From assembly GCF_020379485.1 (NCBI RefSeq), contig NC_063435.1, positions 124,001 through 188,000 of the forward strand: a stretch of 64,000 bases of DNA, given 5' to 3'. Below, piece by piece: positions 24,241-36,491 of this stretch. Position 1 is the stretch's first letter, and each line of letters begins with the position of its first letter. The position numbers were made by a program, and so were the translations under genes. The notes under the pieces were generated by a model that worked only from the letters and a program-made list of their open reading frames with translations, did not search any database and had not been told where the DNA came from. This DNA comes from Brassica napus. Its lineage: Eukaryota > Streptophyta > Magnoliopsida > Brassicales > Brassicaceae.

Positions 24241-25095
24241 GTTGAAGCAAAGTGTGAATAATATGATTTGTTTTAATTAAAGTTAGAGTCTATTTTAAAT
24301 TAAAATTATTTTTTTCAACTTTCTTACTTTAATTTTCATATTTTGATGACGTAGTTTTGTAAGTATTCCCAAGGATCTCACGTCATATCTATTTGTCCTT
24401 TGTCAATTAGCTTTTTGGACTTTGAAATGACAAATTACAAAAACCTAAAATAATTGTACTACATATAAATTGAGGATATTCTCTTTATTTAATTTAATTT
24501 TGTAGTTTACTATTAATTTATGTTAAAAATGTCTGATTTTGGTGATTTAATGCGTAAATGTTATATTATGGTGGTTTAGTAGTCTAAATCACTAATTAAC
24601 ATAGCCATTTTAGATTACTTATAATAAAAACTAGTCTAGATGCTTAAATCTTTTGTTCTCAATGAGCCCATTTTAAGATGTTCATGATCTTATTGCTCCA
24701 AAAGTAAAGCTGATTTGATGTACTACATAATAATCTCACTCAAAACTTATATAAATATAAAAATTTCTAGTTAAATCAAGTTTGTGTTTGACAAAAAAAA
24801 AAGTTTGTGTTGCACCTTCTTCAATGTTCCCATGATGTGTTCAACAAACTGAGAGATGATGTTCACATCAGTGCTCAGCAAACATCCAATCAATCTTTGC
24901 TTTTAAGTTTCAAATTTTAGTTAAATGCACGATATAATTCAAAACAATAATTCAGAAAGACACAACCAATGTTAAGTTTGTAGTCAGACCACACCAAAGC
25001 AAAATCCAAACAGTTACTTAATAGAAGAAAAGAAGTAAAAGGTAAACAACATCAAACCATTGAGGTCACTCCCATGGCAGATACCAAACTACTAA
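24241..25095. other. Intergenic, AT-rich
   Basis: PP2C promoter side and 3' side of the KH/CCCH locus. No gene or element is recognised. Confidence 0.55.
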
Positions 25096-25647
25096 TCAAT
25101 CCCGCAGCTCAGCTACACCATGTGCAAAATGGCATCTATCCCCATAATTACACTCCCCAGCAGCAAATTTCTCACAGAGCTCCGATTTGTAAGAGCTCCT
25201 GGGAGCAGAATTAGCAGGATCTGATCCAAACCTCCTTATAAGCTCTCTCATCCTCCCATTCGCTTCATTGATCTGATCGTAGTTTCCATCAATCTCCACA
25301 TTCTTCAAGTTTGGGCCTCTTTCATGATCTACTATCGGTAGTTTAACTCCTGTTTCACGGCAAATCTGTTTGGTACGGTTTCCATCTTTCCCAATTATGG
25401 TAGTAACAATGATCTTGGCAGCAACAGAAGCACTACTAGAGGTTTGTGTCTTTTTTTAAGCATCGACCGATTTTTAAGACACTGATTCTAATGGGTTGAC
25501 TAAACCAATGAACATTAGAAGGGCGAGCAATAGGATAAGCTGTTGAAGGGGTGAATGAAAGGGCTTACCTTGCTTAGGCCTCTTAAATCCAACGTTAGAG
25601 TTGGATGATGAGACAGTGTCGCTGTGTCCTCTCTTGTGAGTATCCAT
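25096..25647 (-). pseudogene. KH/CCCH RNA-binding gene that lost its first zinc finger
   Basis: Minus strand. Exon 1, 25647-25569, encodes MDTHKRGHSDTVSSSNSN then GFKRPKQ and ends at a good donor (CAAG|GTAAGC). A second coding block, 25449-25096, encodes a KH domain (IIGKDGNRTKQICRETGVKL, with the GxxG loop as GKDG) and a C-x7-C-x5-C-x3-H finger (CEKFAAGECNYGDRCHFAH), ending ELRD. Relatives of the At5g06770 type carry CCCH-KH-CCCH. The exon for the first finger is missing: only 119 bases lie between the blocks and none encodes it. The only clear acceptor (AAAAAAAG|ACAC) leaves the blocks out of phase and gives a stop. I therefore call a pseudogene. A downstream ATG could give a 70-residue fragment with half the KH domain. 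Confidence 0.7.
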
Positions 25648-25974
25648 GTCTCAGTATTGATGCGAATGAAGCAAATGATGTCGAAACTGGTGGGTGAGAG
25701 AGGAAACTTATAGTTGTTCAAGGAAAGATGATGACATCTCTTTTTTTTCTTGGTCAAAACGTTTCCTAACCTTTTATTATCATGTTTCCATATTATCTCT
25801 ACAATATTAAAGTAGTTTCTTACTCAAATTCATACAGAAGTTGAATAAGAAAAGACTCATTTTATAATAGAAATAAAATTATCGCTAGGTGATTACCGGC
25901 GTACATGAGCGGAATGAAATGTTGAATAATTGTAATAATTATTGAATACGAACTTTGACCGTTTAACCATAATT

Positions 25975-26106
25975 ATATCATTCATAAGTCTTATATATAT
26001 TAATCTGAATATCTATTAAATGTGATTTTTACTTATATGTTTTTTTTGATCATTTGTATTTTATAGATATTCAGATTAATATATATAGAGAGCTTATGAA
26101 TGATAT
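25975..26106. repeat. Long hairpin (inverted repeat), MITE-like
   Basis: The arm 25975-26018 (ATATCATTCATAAG.. TATTAATCTGAATATCTAT) is repeated as its reverse complement at about 26063-26106, with only a few mismatches and a ~45-base loop. It sits in an AT-rich spacer. It could be a short foldback/MITE or a hairpin RNA source. Confidence 0.6.
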
Positions 26107-26513
26107 ACTTTTTCAATGTGAGAATTTTAACAATTTTCGTTATTTATAGTCGTTTTTAAAAATTCAAAATATAATATATACGAAAAAATCTTAATTTTTA
26201 TTATATGGTATATGATTGTTTAATTTATTTTAATAATATAACATTAAAATTAATGAAAGATATGTAAATTTTTGTCAAATCTTTATTATTAAAATCATTA
26301 ATTGTCAAATATTTATTTTATTCACTTTTTGTAATTCTGTATCTTTTATTTAAAAAAAAATCATAATTTTAGATTTTTAATTAATTTCATTGTTGGTTTA
26401 ATGAGAAGTATATAATATATGTTTAGTGGACCAACATATTTGTCTAGAAACTTTAAGAAACATTTTAGTGGATGACACGTGTTATAGTTAAAATGTTGTA
26501 ATGCATTCTCTTT

Positions 26514-26540
26514 TAATATATATATATATATATATATATA
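26514..26540. repeat. (TA)n microsatellite
   Basis: A pure AT dinucleotide run, about 26 bases long, just upstream of the detached F-box fragment. Confidence 0.85.
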
Positions 26541-26629
26541 GGGGATTCGGTCAATACTTTTGTTTTGGGATATCAATGATGAAATATAATTTCATATCTA
26601 TAAATTGAGATACCTACCTCCTTCAACAA

Positions 26630-27179
26630 GGCTGGTGAAATCATTTTCTCCCCAACAACTCTGCCAGGCCGTGCCCAGCCCTTCTATGTTTTCTACTACA
26701 ACCCAGACTCGAAAAACATGAGAAAAGTCAGGATCCACGGTATCGCAGATACTGACGAGTTCTGGAACCGTTATGGACTCATAGACGTTTGTTGCGCCTC
26801 TTTCTCACCCCAACACGCTGATAGTATTGCTTTTTTATAAATGTGTTTTTATGTGTAAGAGCTTGACAAACAAAACTCGGAGGGTTTTTTTTATCGATAT
26901 TTATGCAGCAAACTTGTTTTTGTTATCTTAGTGACTGGTAACGATTTGCATTTGTTGACGAGTAGATGGGTTTTTTTTTTCTTCTTTATTTTGTTTATTC
27001 TAGTTCGTTATTTTTTTTAACCGGACACAACTCTTTACTTATTTGTATACTTGCATGTGTATTGTACGTAATATATGCACTAGTCACTAGATTTCATTCA
27101 ACTTGTCTTGCTACTGTTTCTCTGTTTGAGTCAATGATGTTTGGTTGCGACATGCAAATCTGATGCGGCTTGGGATACA
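26630..27179 (+). pseudogene. Detached F-box protein C-terminal fragment and 3' flank
   Basis: From about 26630 the plus strand encodes NKAGEIIFSPTTLPG, then QPFYVFYYNPDSKNMRKVRI and SFSPQHADSIAFL with a stop at 26840. This is the last ~70 residues of the F-box-associated (FBA type) domain seen in Brassicaceae F-box proteins. No F-box or upstream half is attached: homology to the F-box gene at 37.7 kb begins abruptly at CAACAAGGCTGGTG. After the stop, the 3' flank (ATTTGCATTTGTTGACGAG at about 26945, then TTATTTTGTTTATTCTAGTT) again matches the 3' end of that gene. The LTR array begins directly after this fragment. Confidence 0.75.
27175..27179. repeat. Target-site duplication ATACA, left copy
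   Basis: The five bases before the first LTR (ATACA) equal the five bases after the last LTR (37293-37297). Confidence 0.85.
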
Positions 27180-27980
27180 TGTGGAGTTAGTTTGAATCCA
27201 AGACATGTTATTAATCAGATGGAGCTTCAGTATGAGTTGAAGAGAGTTTCATTTGAAAAGAGGAGCAAGACCCTTGGATGGACAAAGAGGGTTTCAAGGA
27301 TAAGCTTAAACCCTTAACTCACGTGATCTCTCTCTCTCCGTTACGTATGAGTTCGTACGTTTGCAGGCTTGTCTCAGATAAGACAAAGAAAGCATGCTGG
27401 TTAGTTACTGCTTTGCGTGAAGGGTTAAAGGAGCAGGAGACAAAAGGAACCAAAGCTTAACTCAAGTTATGGTAGCAAGGGTTAACTCTACCTATGGTTA
27501 GTTGTTGCTTTAGGTTAAGGCTCCAGCAGTATAAAAGCAACAGAACAGGTCAGAGCTGGGTGTGCCGCTGAAGAAGAGCACCAAAGGGTGCGAAAGCACC
27601 AGGAGCTTTAGAGTGTATAAACACCTAGGCTGAGAGTACTACAAGCACATAATTGCTTGGTAGTAGAGAAACTAGAGAGAGGGGAAACAGGGGTTTGAGA
27701 GATAGCTTTGTATTCACATGAGAGGGTGAGAGACAAAGCTTGTAACCTCTTTATCTAGTGGATTGGTAGCTTGCCTACCCCCTGAGATGTAGGTACCTCG
27801 AATGAGGCCGAACTCAGGGTAAACAACTAAAGTGTGCTCCCTTTTACATACCTGTCTTGCATCATATCTCTTATCATCATCAACTTCATGCTACTGAGTT
27901 TTGCATTCCAAACTATCTAAGTGCATAAGTGCTTGAACAAATGGTAACTTGATGTCTGTGTAGAGGCATAGATCTCAACA
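27180..27980 (+). repeat. LTR 1 of the array
   Basis: Ends are TG...CA. It contains a TATA box (TATAAAAG at 27530), a likely U3/R/U5 promoter region, and two nearby hairpins: GGTAG-CTTG-CCTACC, and CCCTGAG...CTCAGGG at about 27779-27819. Such hairpins near the R region can act in transcript ending. On inspection LTRs 1, 2 and 3 appear the same, with equal lengths. Confidence 0.92.
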
Positions 27981-30900
27981 GATTGGTATCAGAGCCAGGT
28001 TGGCAAAGAAAGAAGTCAAGTTTGGTCGTAAAGGTTCAAGCTTTATGTAAAGGTGGAAGCTTTCGGAAGATGCAGCAGAGATTTTTTGAGAAAGTTGTAA
28101 GCTTTGTAAGAAGGTGAAAGCTTTACCTCAAGATATCTCTGGAAGAGTATGGCTTTGAGAAGCTTTTGAGACCAGAAGGCGGAAGCGAAGTGGTTCTCGT
28201 CGGAGATGGTGAAATCATTTGAAAGTATAAACTCTCTGTGGATTTCACAAGTGGGAAAGATGAGTCAGAGGTGGAGATGTTGCAGCATCAGTGGCTATCT
28301 CAGGTTGACTCGGATGACACAGACTCGACGACAAAGTACTCGCCGGAAGTTGCAGAGAATCTCACCAGAAGTACGTCTACGTATTGTCTTCACTGTTGGG
28401 TGAAAGACGAAGGAGGGTGACGTCTTGCTGAGGTTTCTCAAGTGGCAAGATTCAAGTGCTGAGACAGTTGTCAGGTTCACCGGAATGTATAACGGTAATG
28501 GTGGTCGAGGAAGGTGAAGCCGTGGTCGGCATCGACAAAGGCAGCAGAGAAGGTTTTGGGTTTCAGTTCCAGATGGGTTGAATTGTTTATTTGGGCCTGA
28601 AGTTTCAGAAGCAACAAGTTGGGCAAGATATGTCCTAGCCCAAGTCAAAGTAAAGTTCTTTCTTTTCTGGTTTTCCTCGGTGAAGAAGAAGATACAGTAA
28701 ATTCAGAACCGTTCGGTGGGAGCTTCGTAGCTCAGATTTCAGATGTTACGGGAAGAAAGTAACGAAGGTTCTAAGTGTGGAGATGAGTTGTTTTCTTGCA
28801 ACAGTCAACAGAAGAAGAGAAATCTGAGATCGGAGGTGACTTACTCGATTTGTTGGTTTTTCAGATTTGTGTCGGGTCAGACACAAGTTGGAGTTCTCAG
28901 TGGATAACATATCTGGTTCAAAGTTTCTGCAACATGGAAAAGATGGAGTTTGTGAGAAGATTGAAGAAACAAAATCATTCTTATTCAGTGATTACGTGAA
29001 TTGCAGTGGAGGTTACATATCTGGTGTGGAGGTTTCTCAGTATTATCAGCAAAGGGATGTGCCATATCAGTGTGTCGAAAGTCTTTCTGATATTGAGTGT
29101 TAGATGGCGTGTCTTGTTTGTTCAAACTGATGGTTTTGTCCAAACGACGGTACACATTTGGTATATGTCGGTATTGCTGAAGAAGAGGTCAGAAGTTCTT
29201 TTGATTTCAGGTCTGAGGTGGAGATTGATGAAGAAATCAGTCTTAAGGTTTTCTACAATCAGAATGGGTGTAAGACTCCAAGTCAAATGAAAAGAAGATT
29301 GCTGAAGGATATGATGGTCTGTGGTGTTTCCTCAAGTATATCAAACCAGTTGTTGTGGATGCGGAATTTGGAGATTTGTATCTAAGTGAGTGAAGCTTAG
29401 GTTTATTAACTGCAAGCAAAGAAGTGTTGTTTATCTTCTAGTACAAGAGATAAACTGGAGTGGCTACAAGATGAAGAATGGTATGTTGGGACTGATATCC
29501 AGTACAACATGGAAGCTATTCAGTCAGCCTATTACATGAGGGTTTTATGCTGATCACAGTAATGGTGAATGGATGTTCAGCTCAGTGAAGTTCGCAGAGA
29601 CATGGTGGAGTGTTTCAGTCTTGTTTAGAAGATGTCTGGGTTGCTTCAGAGATGTCAGTTGGTTAAGTTCTGCAATCTGGTTTCTTCAAGAGTATGAGCA
29701 GAAAGGAAGTTGTTTACTGTGAAGTTGAGGCTCGTGGGTATTAATTGTCTTGAGAAGACGGATGGAACTCAAGCTCAGATTAGAGTGAAACGTCCGGGAA
29801 TGGTTTGGTCTCATTCGATGACCAAAAAGTATGAGCTTGTTCAAGAGAGCTCAAGTTGAAAGTTTCTGAATGTTCAGAGAGACCAGCTTGGTGTGGGGAG
29901 TATCAGTATGGTTATATGGATTTTTCCTGAAGAGGTTGCAGTCTCAAGAACAAGTGATGGCTGTATATTCAAAGCTAAATCATAAGACGGGTTCTCAGGT
30001 TCTGTAGAGGAAGCTTTGTGAATATTCAATCCTTAAAAGAAGAGTTGCAGGTTCTGATATTTTTTCAGAAAGACACAAAAGTGTGAGCTTAGTAAAGAGT
30101 ATTGAAGTGGTTCAGGGTATCCCATAGTGGAGAGTCTGGAGGAAACAAATGCAGAGAATGCAAGGAGGTTTCCAAGGTTATTCACTTCAAGACAGTTGAG
30201 TTGTGGTGCATCGATATGCTACACAAGCTAAGATTGCAAGCAACTGAGGAAGAAGAAGTCCCATAAAGGACAAGAAATGCAGAAAAGGCAAGCTGCATTT
30301 GGAGAAGATTAATCAGCGTAAACTGATTGTGTCTAGTACATCATAAGAAGGCTTTATGAATCATCTCAGAGATCACTTACAGAACAGTCAAGTGATGAAC
30401 TCAGAAGCATCAGAGGCACAATTACAAGTGAAGCTGATTGTTTATAGTGAGATTCAAGTCAAGTCTGCATTTGGTAAAAGGTGCAGAAGGCAAGTTTTAT
30501 GGTGGAGTCTGCATAGTGGAAAATATACTGCAGGGTACTGTTACAGCTCAAGTGTCATCATGGGTTCTAGATGTGATGAAGAAGTGGCTGTAAGGAGATG
30601 TCTCAGGATATCACAGTAGCTGATATGAGACAGAGTATAAGAGTGCTAGTAGGGGTTTCAAAGCTGCTAGTGGTTTCTGTTCTTTTTAAACAGGATGATT
30701 GAACAAGTAGAATGTTCAAGAGGTGAATCAAGAGCTCCAGAAGAGGCTAATATGATTCTGCATATTTTTTCTGCATTGATTCAAGAGGTTTTGATTCAAG
30801 CTTCAGTGCACATGAGGAGAATCAAAGGTCGACAAGGGAATCAAGTTTGCAGGAGGACAAAGAAAATAAGCAATCATTGTAACAGGCTTATGGTTTCTTG

Positions 30901-31835
30901 ATCAGAGCCGTGGAAGAAGTCTGTGTGATTGGAGATTCCATAAGTGGTGGAGCTTATGAAGAAGTCTGTGACTGGAGAGGTCATGAGTGGTGGAGCTTGT
31001 GGAGAACTCTGTTGTGTTAAAGCTGGTTTTGTGGCTTTAACAGAAGTGAAACAGGGAAGACTTTGTGGTTGGAAGTTAGTGACGACTGGTTAAGAGAAAC
31101 AGTTCGGTTTTCTCAAGCAAAGACATGAGAGAATGGTTCTTGAAAGGTTCAGGTGGGTTATTCCAAGAGTATACAGCTCAGGTGGAGTTACTTCTAAGGC
31201 TGGAAGAACAAGAGAATTTCTTTATCATGGGGTTTACAAGGAAATGGTTCAAGTTCAGTGTTATGGGAAGCATTTCAAATCCATGAAAGAAACCAGTTTG
31301 GCTTGGGAGTGTTCTGTGGTTGTTATAGGATGTCTTGTGGGTACTCAACTAAGAGAACGGAAGTTTGAAGTGAGTTACACGAAGACTGAAGAGAAGCAAC
31401 TTGGAAGTTTTGTTTATCAACAACAAGAAAGGGTGACAGCACAGATACAAGGTTTGTGTTTCAGATTGAGATGATCAAGTCAGAAGACTTAGCTAATCTT
31501 CTTGTATGAGATCATTGCAAGTAAGAACACATAGCAGCAGAAAACAGAGACACAAGAGACAGTTAGTCTCTCATGTGTAAAAGAAGCTGAAGTATCAAGA
31601 AGGCAGAGAATGGTTGTTGCAGAGACAGACGCAGGACAGTTCCAGAAGCAAGTAATGAAGTATACTGTGAGTCTAGGTGAAGACCAGATGGTTAAAGATC
31701 ACAGTTGATTCCAAGGGGACACGAGTCAGTGTCAGCAGGATACAACTTCATAAGAAGTGTAACCGGAGAAGATACATCCAAGGATGCAAGGTTGAGAACC
31801 AAGTTCTGGTTGGCATTCAAACCAAGGTGGAGATT
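27981..31835 (+). mobile_element. Internal region 1, non-coding (LARD-like)
   Basis: 3855 bases of mixed-composition sequence rich in GAAG, CAAG and GTTT words. The longest open frames are about 115 codons and show no gag, protease, integrase, reverse transcriptase or RNase H motif. The region ends in a purine-rich AAGGTGGAGATT before LTR 2, the likely plus-strand primer (polypurine tract). The element must rely on proteins from another element. The family could not be named. Confidence 0.85.
27984..28003 (+). other. Primer-binding site, initiator tRNA-Met, copy 1
   Basis: TGGTATCAGAGCCAGGTT lies three bases after LTR 1. It complements the 3' end of plant initiator tRNA-Met over about 18 bases, longer than the usual 12-base core TGGTATCAGAGC. 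This priming choice is usual for Copia elements. Confidence 0.9.
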
Positions 31836-32636
31836 TGTGGAGTTAGTTTGAATCCAAGACATGTTATTAATCAGATGGAGCTTCAGTATGAGTTGAAGAG
31901 AGTTTCATTTGAAAAGAGGAGCAAGACCCTTGGATGGACAAAGAGGGTTTCAAGGATAAGCTTAAACCCTTAACTCACGTGATCTCTCTCTCTCCGTTAC
32001 GTATGAGTTCGTACGTTTGCAGGCTTGTCTCAGATAAGACAAAGAAAGCATGCTGGTTAGTTACTGCTTTGCGTGAAGGGTTAAAGGAGCAGGAGACAAA
32101 AGGAACCAAAGCTTAACTCAAGTTATGGTAGCAAGGGTTAACTCTACCTATGGTTAGTTGTTGCTTTAGGTTAAGGCTCCAGCAGTATAAAAGCAACAGA
32201 ACAGGTCAGAGCTGGGTGTGCCGCTGAAGAAGAGCACCAAAGGGTGCGAAAGCACCAGGAGCTTTAGAGTGTATAAACACCTAGGCTGAGAGTACTACAA
32301 GCACATAATTGCTTGGTAGTAGAGAAACTAGAGAGAGGGGAAACAGGGGTTTGAGAGATAGCTTTGTATTCACATGAGAGGGTGAGAGACAAAGCTTGTA
32401 ACCTCTTTATCTAGTGGATTGGTAGCTTGCCTACCCCCTGAGATGTAGGTACCTCGAATGAGGCCGAACTCAGGGTAAACAACTAAAGTGTGCTCCCTTT
32501 TACATACCTGTCTTGCATCATATCTCTTATCATCATCAACTTCATGCTACTGAGTTTTGCATTCCAAACTATCTAAGTGCATAAGTGCTTGAACAAATGG
32601 TAACTTGATGTCTGTGTAGAGGCATAGATCTCAACA
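31836..32636 (+). repeat. LTR 2 (shared, middle LTR)
   Basis: 801 bases, TG...CA. It serves as the 3' LTR of the first unit and the 5' LTR of the second. It is preceded by the purine-rich tract and followed by the tRNA-Met primer site at 32640. Its TATA box is at about 32186. Confidence 0.92.
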
Positions 32637-35600
32637 GATTGGTATCAGAGCCAGGTTGGCAAAGAAAGAAGTCAAGTTTGGTCGTAAAGGTTCAAGCTTT
32701 ATGTAAAGGTGGAAGCTTTCGGAAGATGCAGCAGAGATTTTTGAGAAAGTTGTAAGCTTTGTAAGAAGGTGAAAGCTTTACCTCAAGATATCTCTGGAAG
32801 AGTATGGCTTTGAGAAGCTTTTGAGACCAGAAGGCGGAAGCGAAGTGGTTCTCGTCGGAGATGGTGAAATCATTTGAAAGTATAAACTCTCTGTGGATTT
32901 CACAAGTGGGAAAGATGAGTCAGAGGTGGAGATGTTGCAGCATCAGTGGCTATCTCAGGTTGACTCGGATGACACAGACTCGACGACAAAGTACTCGCCG
33001 GAAGTTGCAGAGAATCTCACCAGAAGTACGTCTACGTATTGTCTTCACTGTTGGGTGAAAGACGAAGGAGGGTGACGTCTTGCTGAGGTTTCTCAAGTGG
33101 CAAGATTCAAGTGCTGAGACAGTTGTCAGGTTCACCGGAATGTATAACGGTAATGGTGGTCGAGGAAGGTGAAGCCGTGGTCGGCATCGACAAAGGCAGC
33201 AGAGAAGGTTTTGGGTTTCAGTTCCAGATGGGTTGAATTGTTTATTTGGGCCTGAAGTTTCAGAAGCAACAAGTTGGGCAAGATATGTCCTAGCCCAAGT
33301 CAAAGTAAAGTTCTTTCTTTTCTGGTTTTCCTCGGTGAAGAAGAAGATACAGTAAATTCAGAACCGTTCGGTGGGAGCTTCGTAGCTCAGATTTCAGATG
33401 TTACGGGAAGAAAGTAACGAAGGTTCTAAGTGTGGAGATGAGTTGTTTTCTTGCAACAGTCAACAGAAGAAGAGAAATCTGAGATCGGAGGTGACTTACT
33501 CGATTTGTTGGTTTTTCAGATTTGTGTCGGGTCAGACACAAGTTGGAGTTCTCAGTGGATAACATATCTGGTTCAAAGTTTCTGCAACATGGAAAAGATG
33601 GAGTTTGTGAGAAGATTGAAGAAACAAAATCATTCTTATTCAGTGATTACGTGAATTGCAGTGGAGGTTACATATCTGGTGTGGAGGTTTCTCAGTATTA
33701 TCAGCAAAGGGATGTGCCATATCAGTGTGTCGAAAGTCTTTCTGATATTGAGTGTTAGATGGCGTGTCTTGTTTGTTCAAACTGATGGTTTTGTCCAAAC
33801 GACGGTACACATTTGGTATATGTCGGTATTGCTGAAGAAGAGGTCAGAAGTTCTTTTGATTTCAGGTCTGAGGTGGAGATTGATGAAGAAATCAGTCTTA
33901 AGGTTTTCTACAATCAGAATGGGTGTAAGACTCCAAGTCAAATGAAAAGAAGATTGCTGAAGGATATGATGGTCTGTGGTGTTTCCTCAAGTATATCAAA
34001 CCAGTTGTTGTGGATGCGGAATTTGGAGATTTGTATCTAAGTGAGTGAAGCTTAGGTTTATTAACTGCAAGCAAAGAAGTGTTGTTTATCTTCTAGTACA
34101 AGAGATAAACTGGAGTGGCTACAAGATGAAGAATGGTATGTTGGGACTGATATCCAGTACAACATGGAAGCTATTCAGTCAGCCTATTACATGAGGGTTT
34201 TATGCTGATCACAGTAATGGTGAATGGATGTTCAGCTCAGTGAAGTTCGCAGAGACATGGTGGAGTGTTTCAGTCTTGTTTAGAAGATGTCTGGGTTGCT
34301 TCAGAGATGTCAGTTGGTTAAGTTCTGCAATCTGGTTTCTTCAAGAGTATGAGCAGAAAGGAAGTTGTTTACTGTGAAGTTGAGGCTCGTGGGTATTAAT
34401 TGTCTTGAGAAGACGGATGGAACTCAAGCTCAGATTAGAGTGAAACGTCCGGGAATGGTTTGGTCTCATTCGATGACCAAAAAGTATGAGCTTGTTCAAG
34501 AGAGCTCAAGTTGAAAGTTTCTGAATGTTCAGAGAGACCAGCTTGGTGTGGGGAGTATCAGTATGGTTATATGGATTTTTCCTGAAGAGGTTGCAGTCTC
34601 AAGAACAAGTGATGGCTGTATATTCAAAGCTAAATCATAAGACGGGTTCTCAGGTTCTGTAGAGGAAGCTTTGTGAATATTCAATCCTTAAAAGAAGAGT
34701 TGCAGGTTCTGATATTTTTTCAGAAAGACACAAAAGTGTGAGCTTAGTAAAGAGTATTGAAGTGGTTCAGGGTATCCCATAGTGGAGAGTCTGGAGGAAA
34801 CAAATGCAGAGAATGCAAGGAGGTTTCCAAGGTTATTCACTTCAAGACAGTTGAGTTGTGGTGCATCGATATGCTACACAAGCTAAGATTGCAAGCAACT
34901 GAGGAAGAAGAAGTCCCATAAAGGACAAGAAATGCAGAAAAGGCAAGCTGCATTTGGAGAAGATTAATCAGCGTAAACTGATTGTGTCTAGTACATCATA
35001 AGAAGGCTTTATGAATCATCTCAGAGATCACTTACAGAACAGTCAAGTGATGAACTCAGAAGCATCAGAGGCACAATTACAAGTGAAGCTGATTGTTTAT
35101 AGTGAGATTCAAGTCAAGTCTGCATTTGGTAAAAGGTGCAGAAGGCAAGTTTTATGGTGGAGTCTGCATAGTGGAAAATATACTGCAGGGTACTGTTACA
35201 GCTCAAGTGTCATCATGGGTTCTAGATGTGATGAAGAAGTGGCTGTAAGGAGATGTCTCAGGATATCACAGTAGCTGATATGAGACAGAGTATAAGAGTG
35301 CTAGTAGGGGTTTCAAAGCTGCTAGTGGTTTCTGTTCTTTTTAAACAGGATGATTGAACAAGTAGAATGTTCAAGAGGTGAATCAAGAGCTCCAGAAGAG
35401 GCTAATATGATTCTGCATATTTTTTCTGCATTGATTCAAGAGGTTTTGATTCAAGCTTCAGTGCACATGAGGAGAATCAAAGGTCGACAAGGGAATCAAG
35501 TTTGCAGGAGGACAAAGAAAATAAGCAATCATTGTAACAGGCTTATGGTTTCTTGATCAGAGCCGTGGAAGAAGTCTGTGTGATTGGAGATTCCATAAGT

Positions 35601-36491
35601 GGTGGAGCTTATGAAGAAGTCTGTGACTGGAGAGGTCATGAGTGGTGGAGCTTGTGGAGAACTCTGTTGTGTTAAAGCTGGTTTTGTGGCTTTAACAGAA
35701 GTGAAACAGGGAAGACTTTGTGGTTGGAAGTTAGTGACGACTGGTTAAGAGAAACAGTTCGGTTTTCTCAAGCAAAGACATGAGAGAATGGTTCTTGAAA
35801 GGTTCAGGTGGGTTATTCCAAGAGTATACAGCTCAGGTGGAGTTACTTCTAAGGCTGGAAGAACAAGAGAATTTCTTTATCATGGGGTTTACAAGGAAAT
35901 GGTTCAAGTTCAGTGTTATGGGAAGCATTTCAAATCCATGAAAGAAACCAGTTTGGCTTGGGAGTGTTCTGTGGTTGTTATAGGATGTCTTGTGGGTACT
36001 CAACTAAGAGAACGGAAGTTTGAAGTGAGTTACACGAAGACTGAAGAGAAGCAACTTGGAAGTTTTGTTTATCAACAACAAGAAAGGGTGACAGCACAGA
36101 TACAAGGTTTGTGTTTCAGATTGAGATGATCAAGTCAGAAGACTTAGCTAATCTTCTTGTATGAGATCATTGCAAGTAAGAACACATAGCAGCAGAAAAC
36201 AGAGACACAAGAGACAGTTAGTCTCTCATGTGTAAAAGAAGCTGAAGTATCAAGAAGGCAGAGAATGGTTGTTGCAGAGACAGACGCAGGACAGTTCCAG
36301 AAGCAAGTAATGAAGTATACTGTGAGTCTAGGTGAAGACCAGATGGTTAAAGATCACAGTTGATTCCAAGGGGGACACGAGTCAGTGTCAGCAGGATACA
36401 ACTTCATAAGAAGTGTAACCGGAGAAGATACATCCAAGGATGCAAGGTTGAGAACCAAGTTCTGGTTGGCATTCAAACCAAGGTGGAGATT
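32637..36491 (+). mobile_element. Internal region 2, non-coding
   Basis: A near-identical second copy of internal region 1. It has the same primer-binding site (from 32640), the same short frames and the same purine-rich end. One T is missing near 32742 and one extra G is present near 36372, so the total length stays the same. Confidence 0.88.

Noticed and set aside
28206..31973. Many short open frames (60-117 codons) in the retroelement bodies, repeated at +4655/4656
   Set aside because: They are short, overlap in different frames, and show no gag/pol or other domain. They recur only because the body is duplicated.
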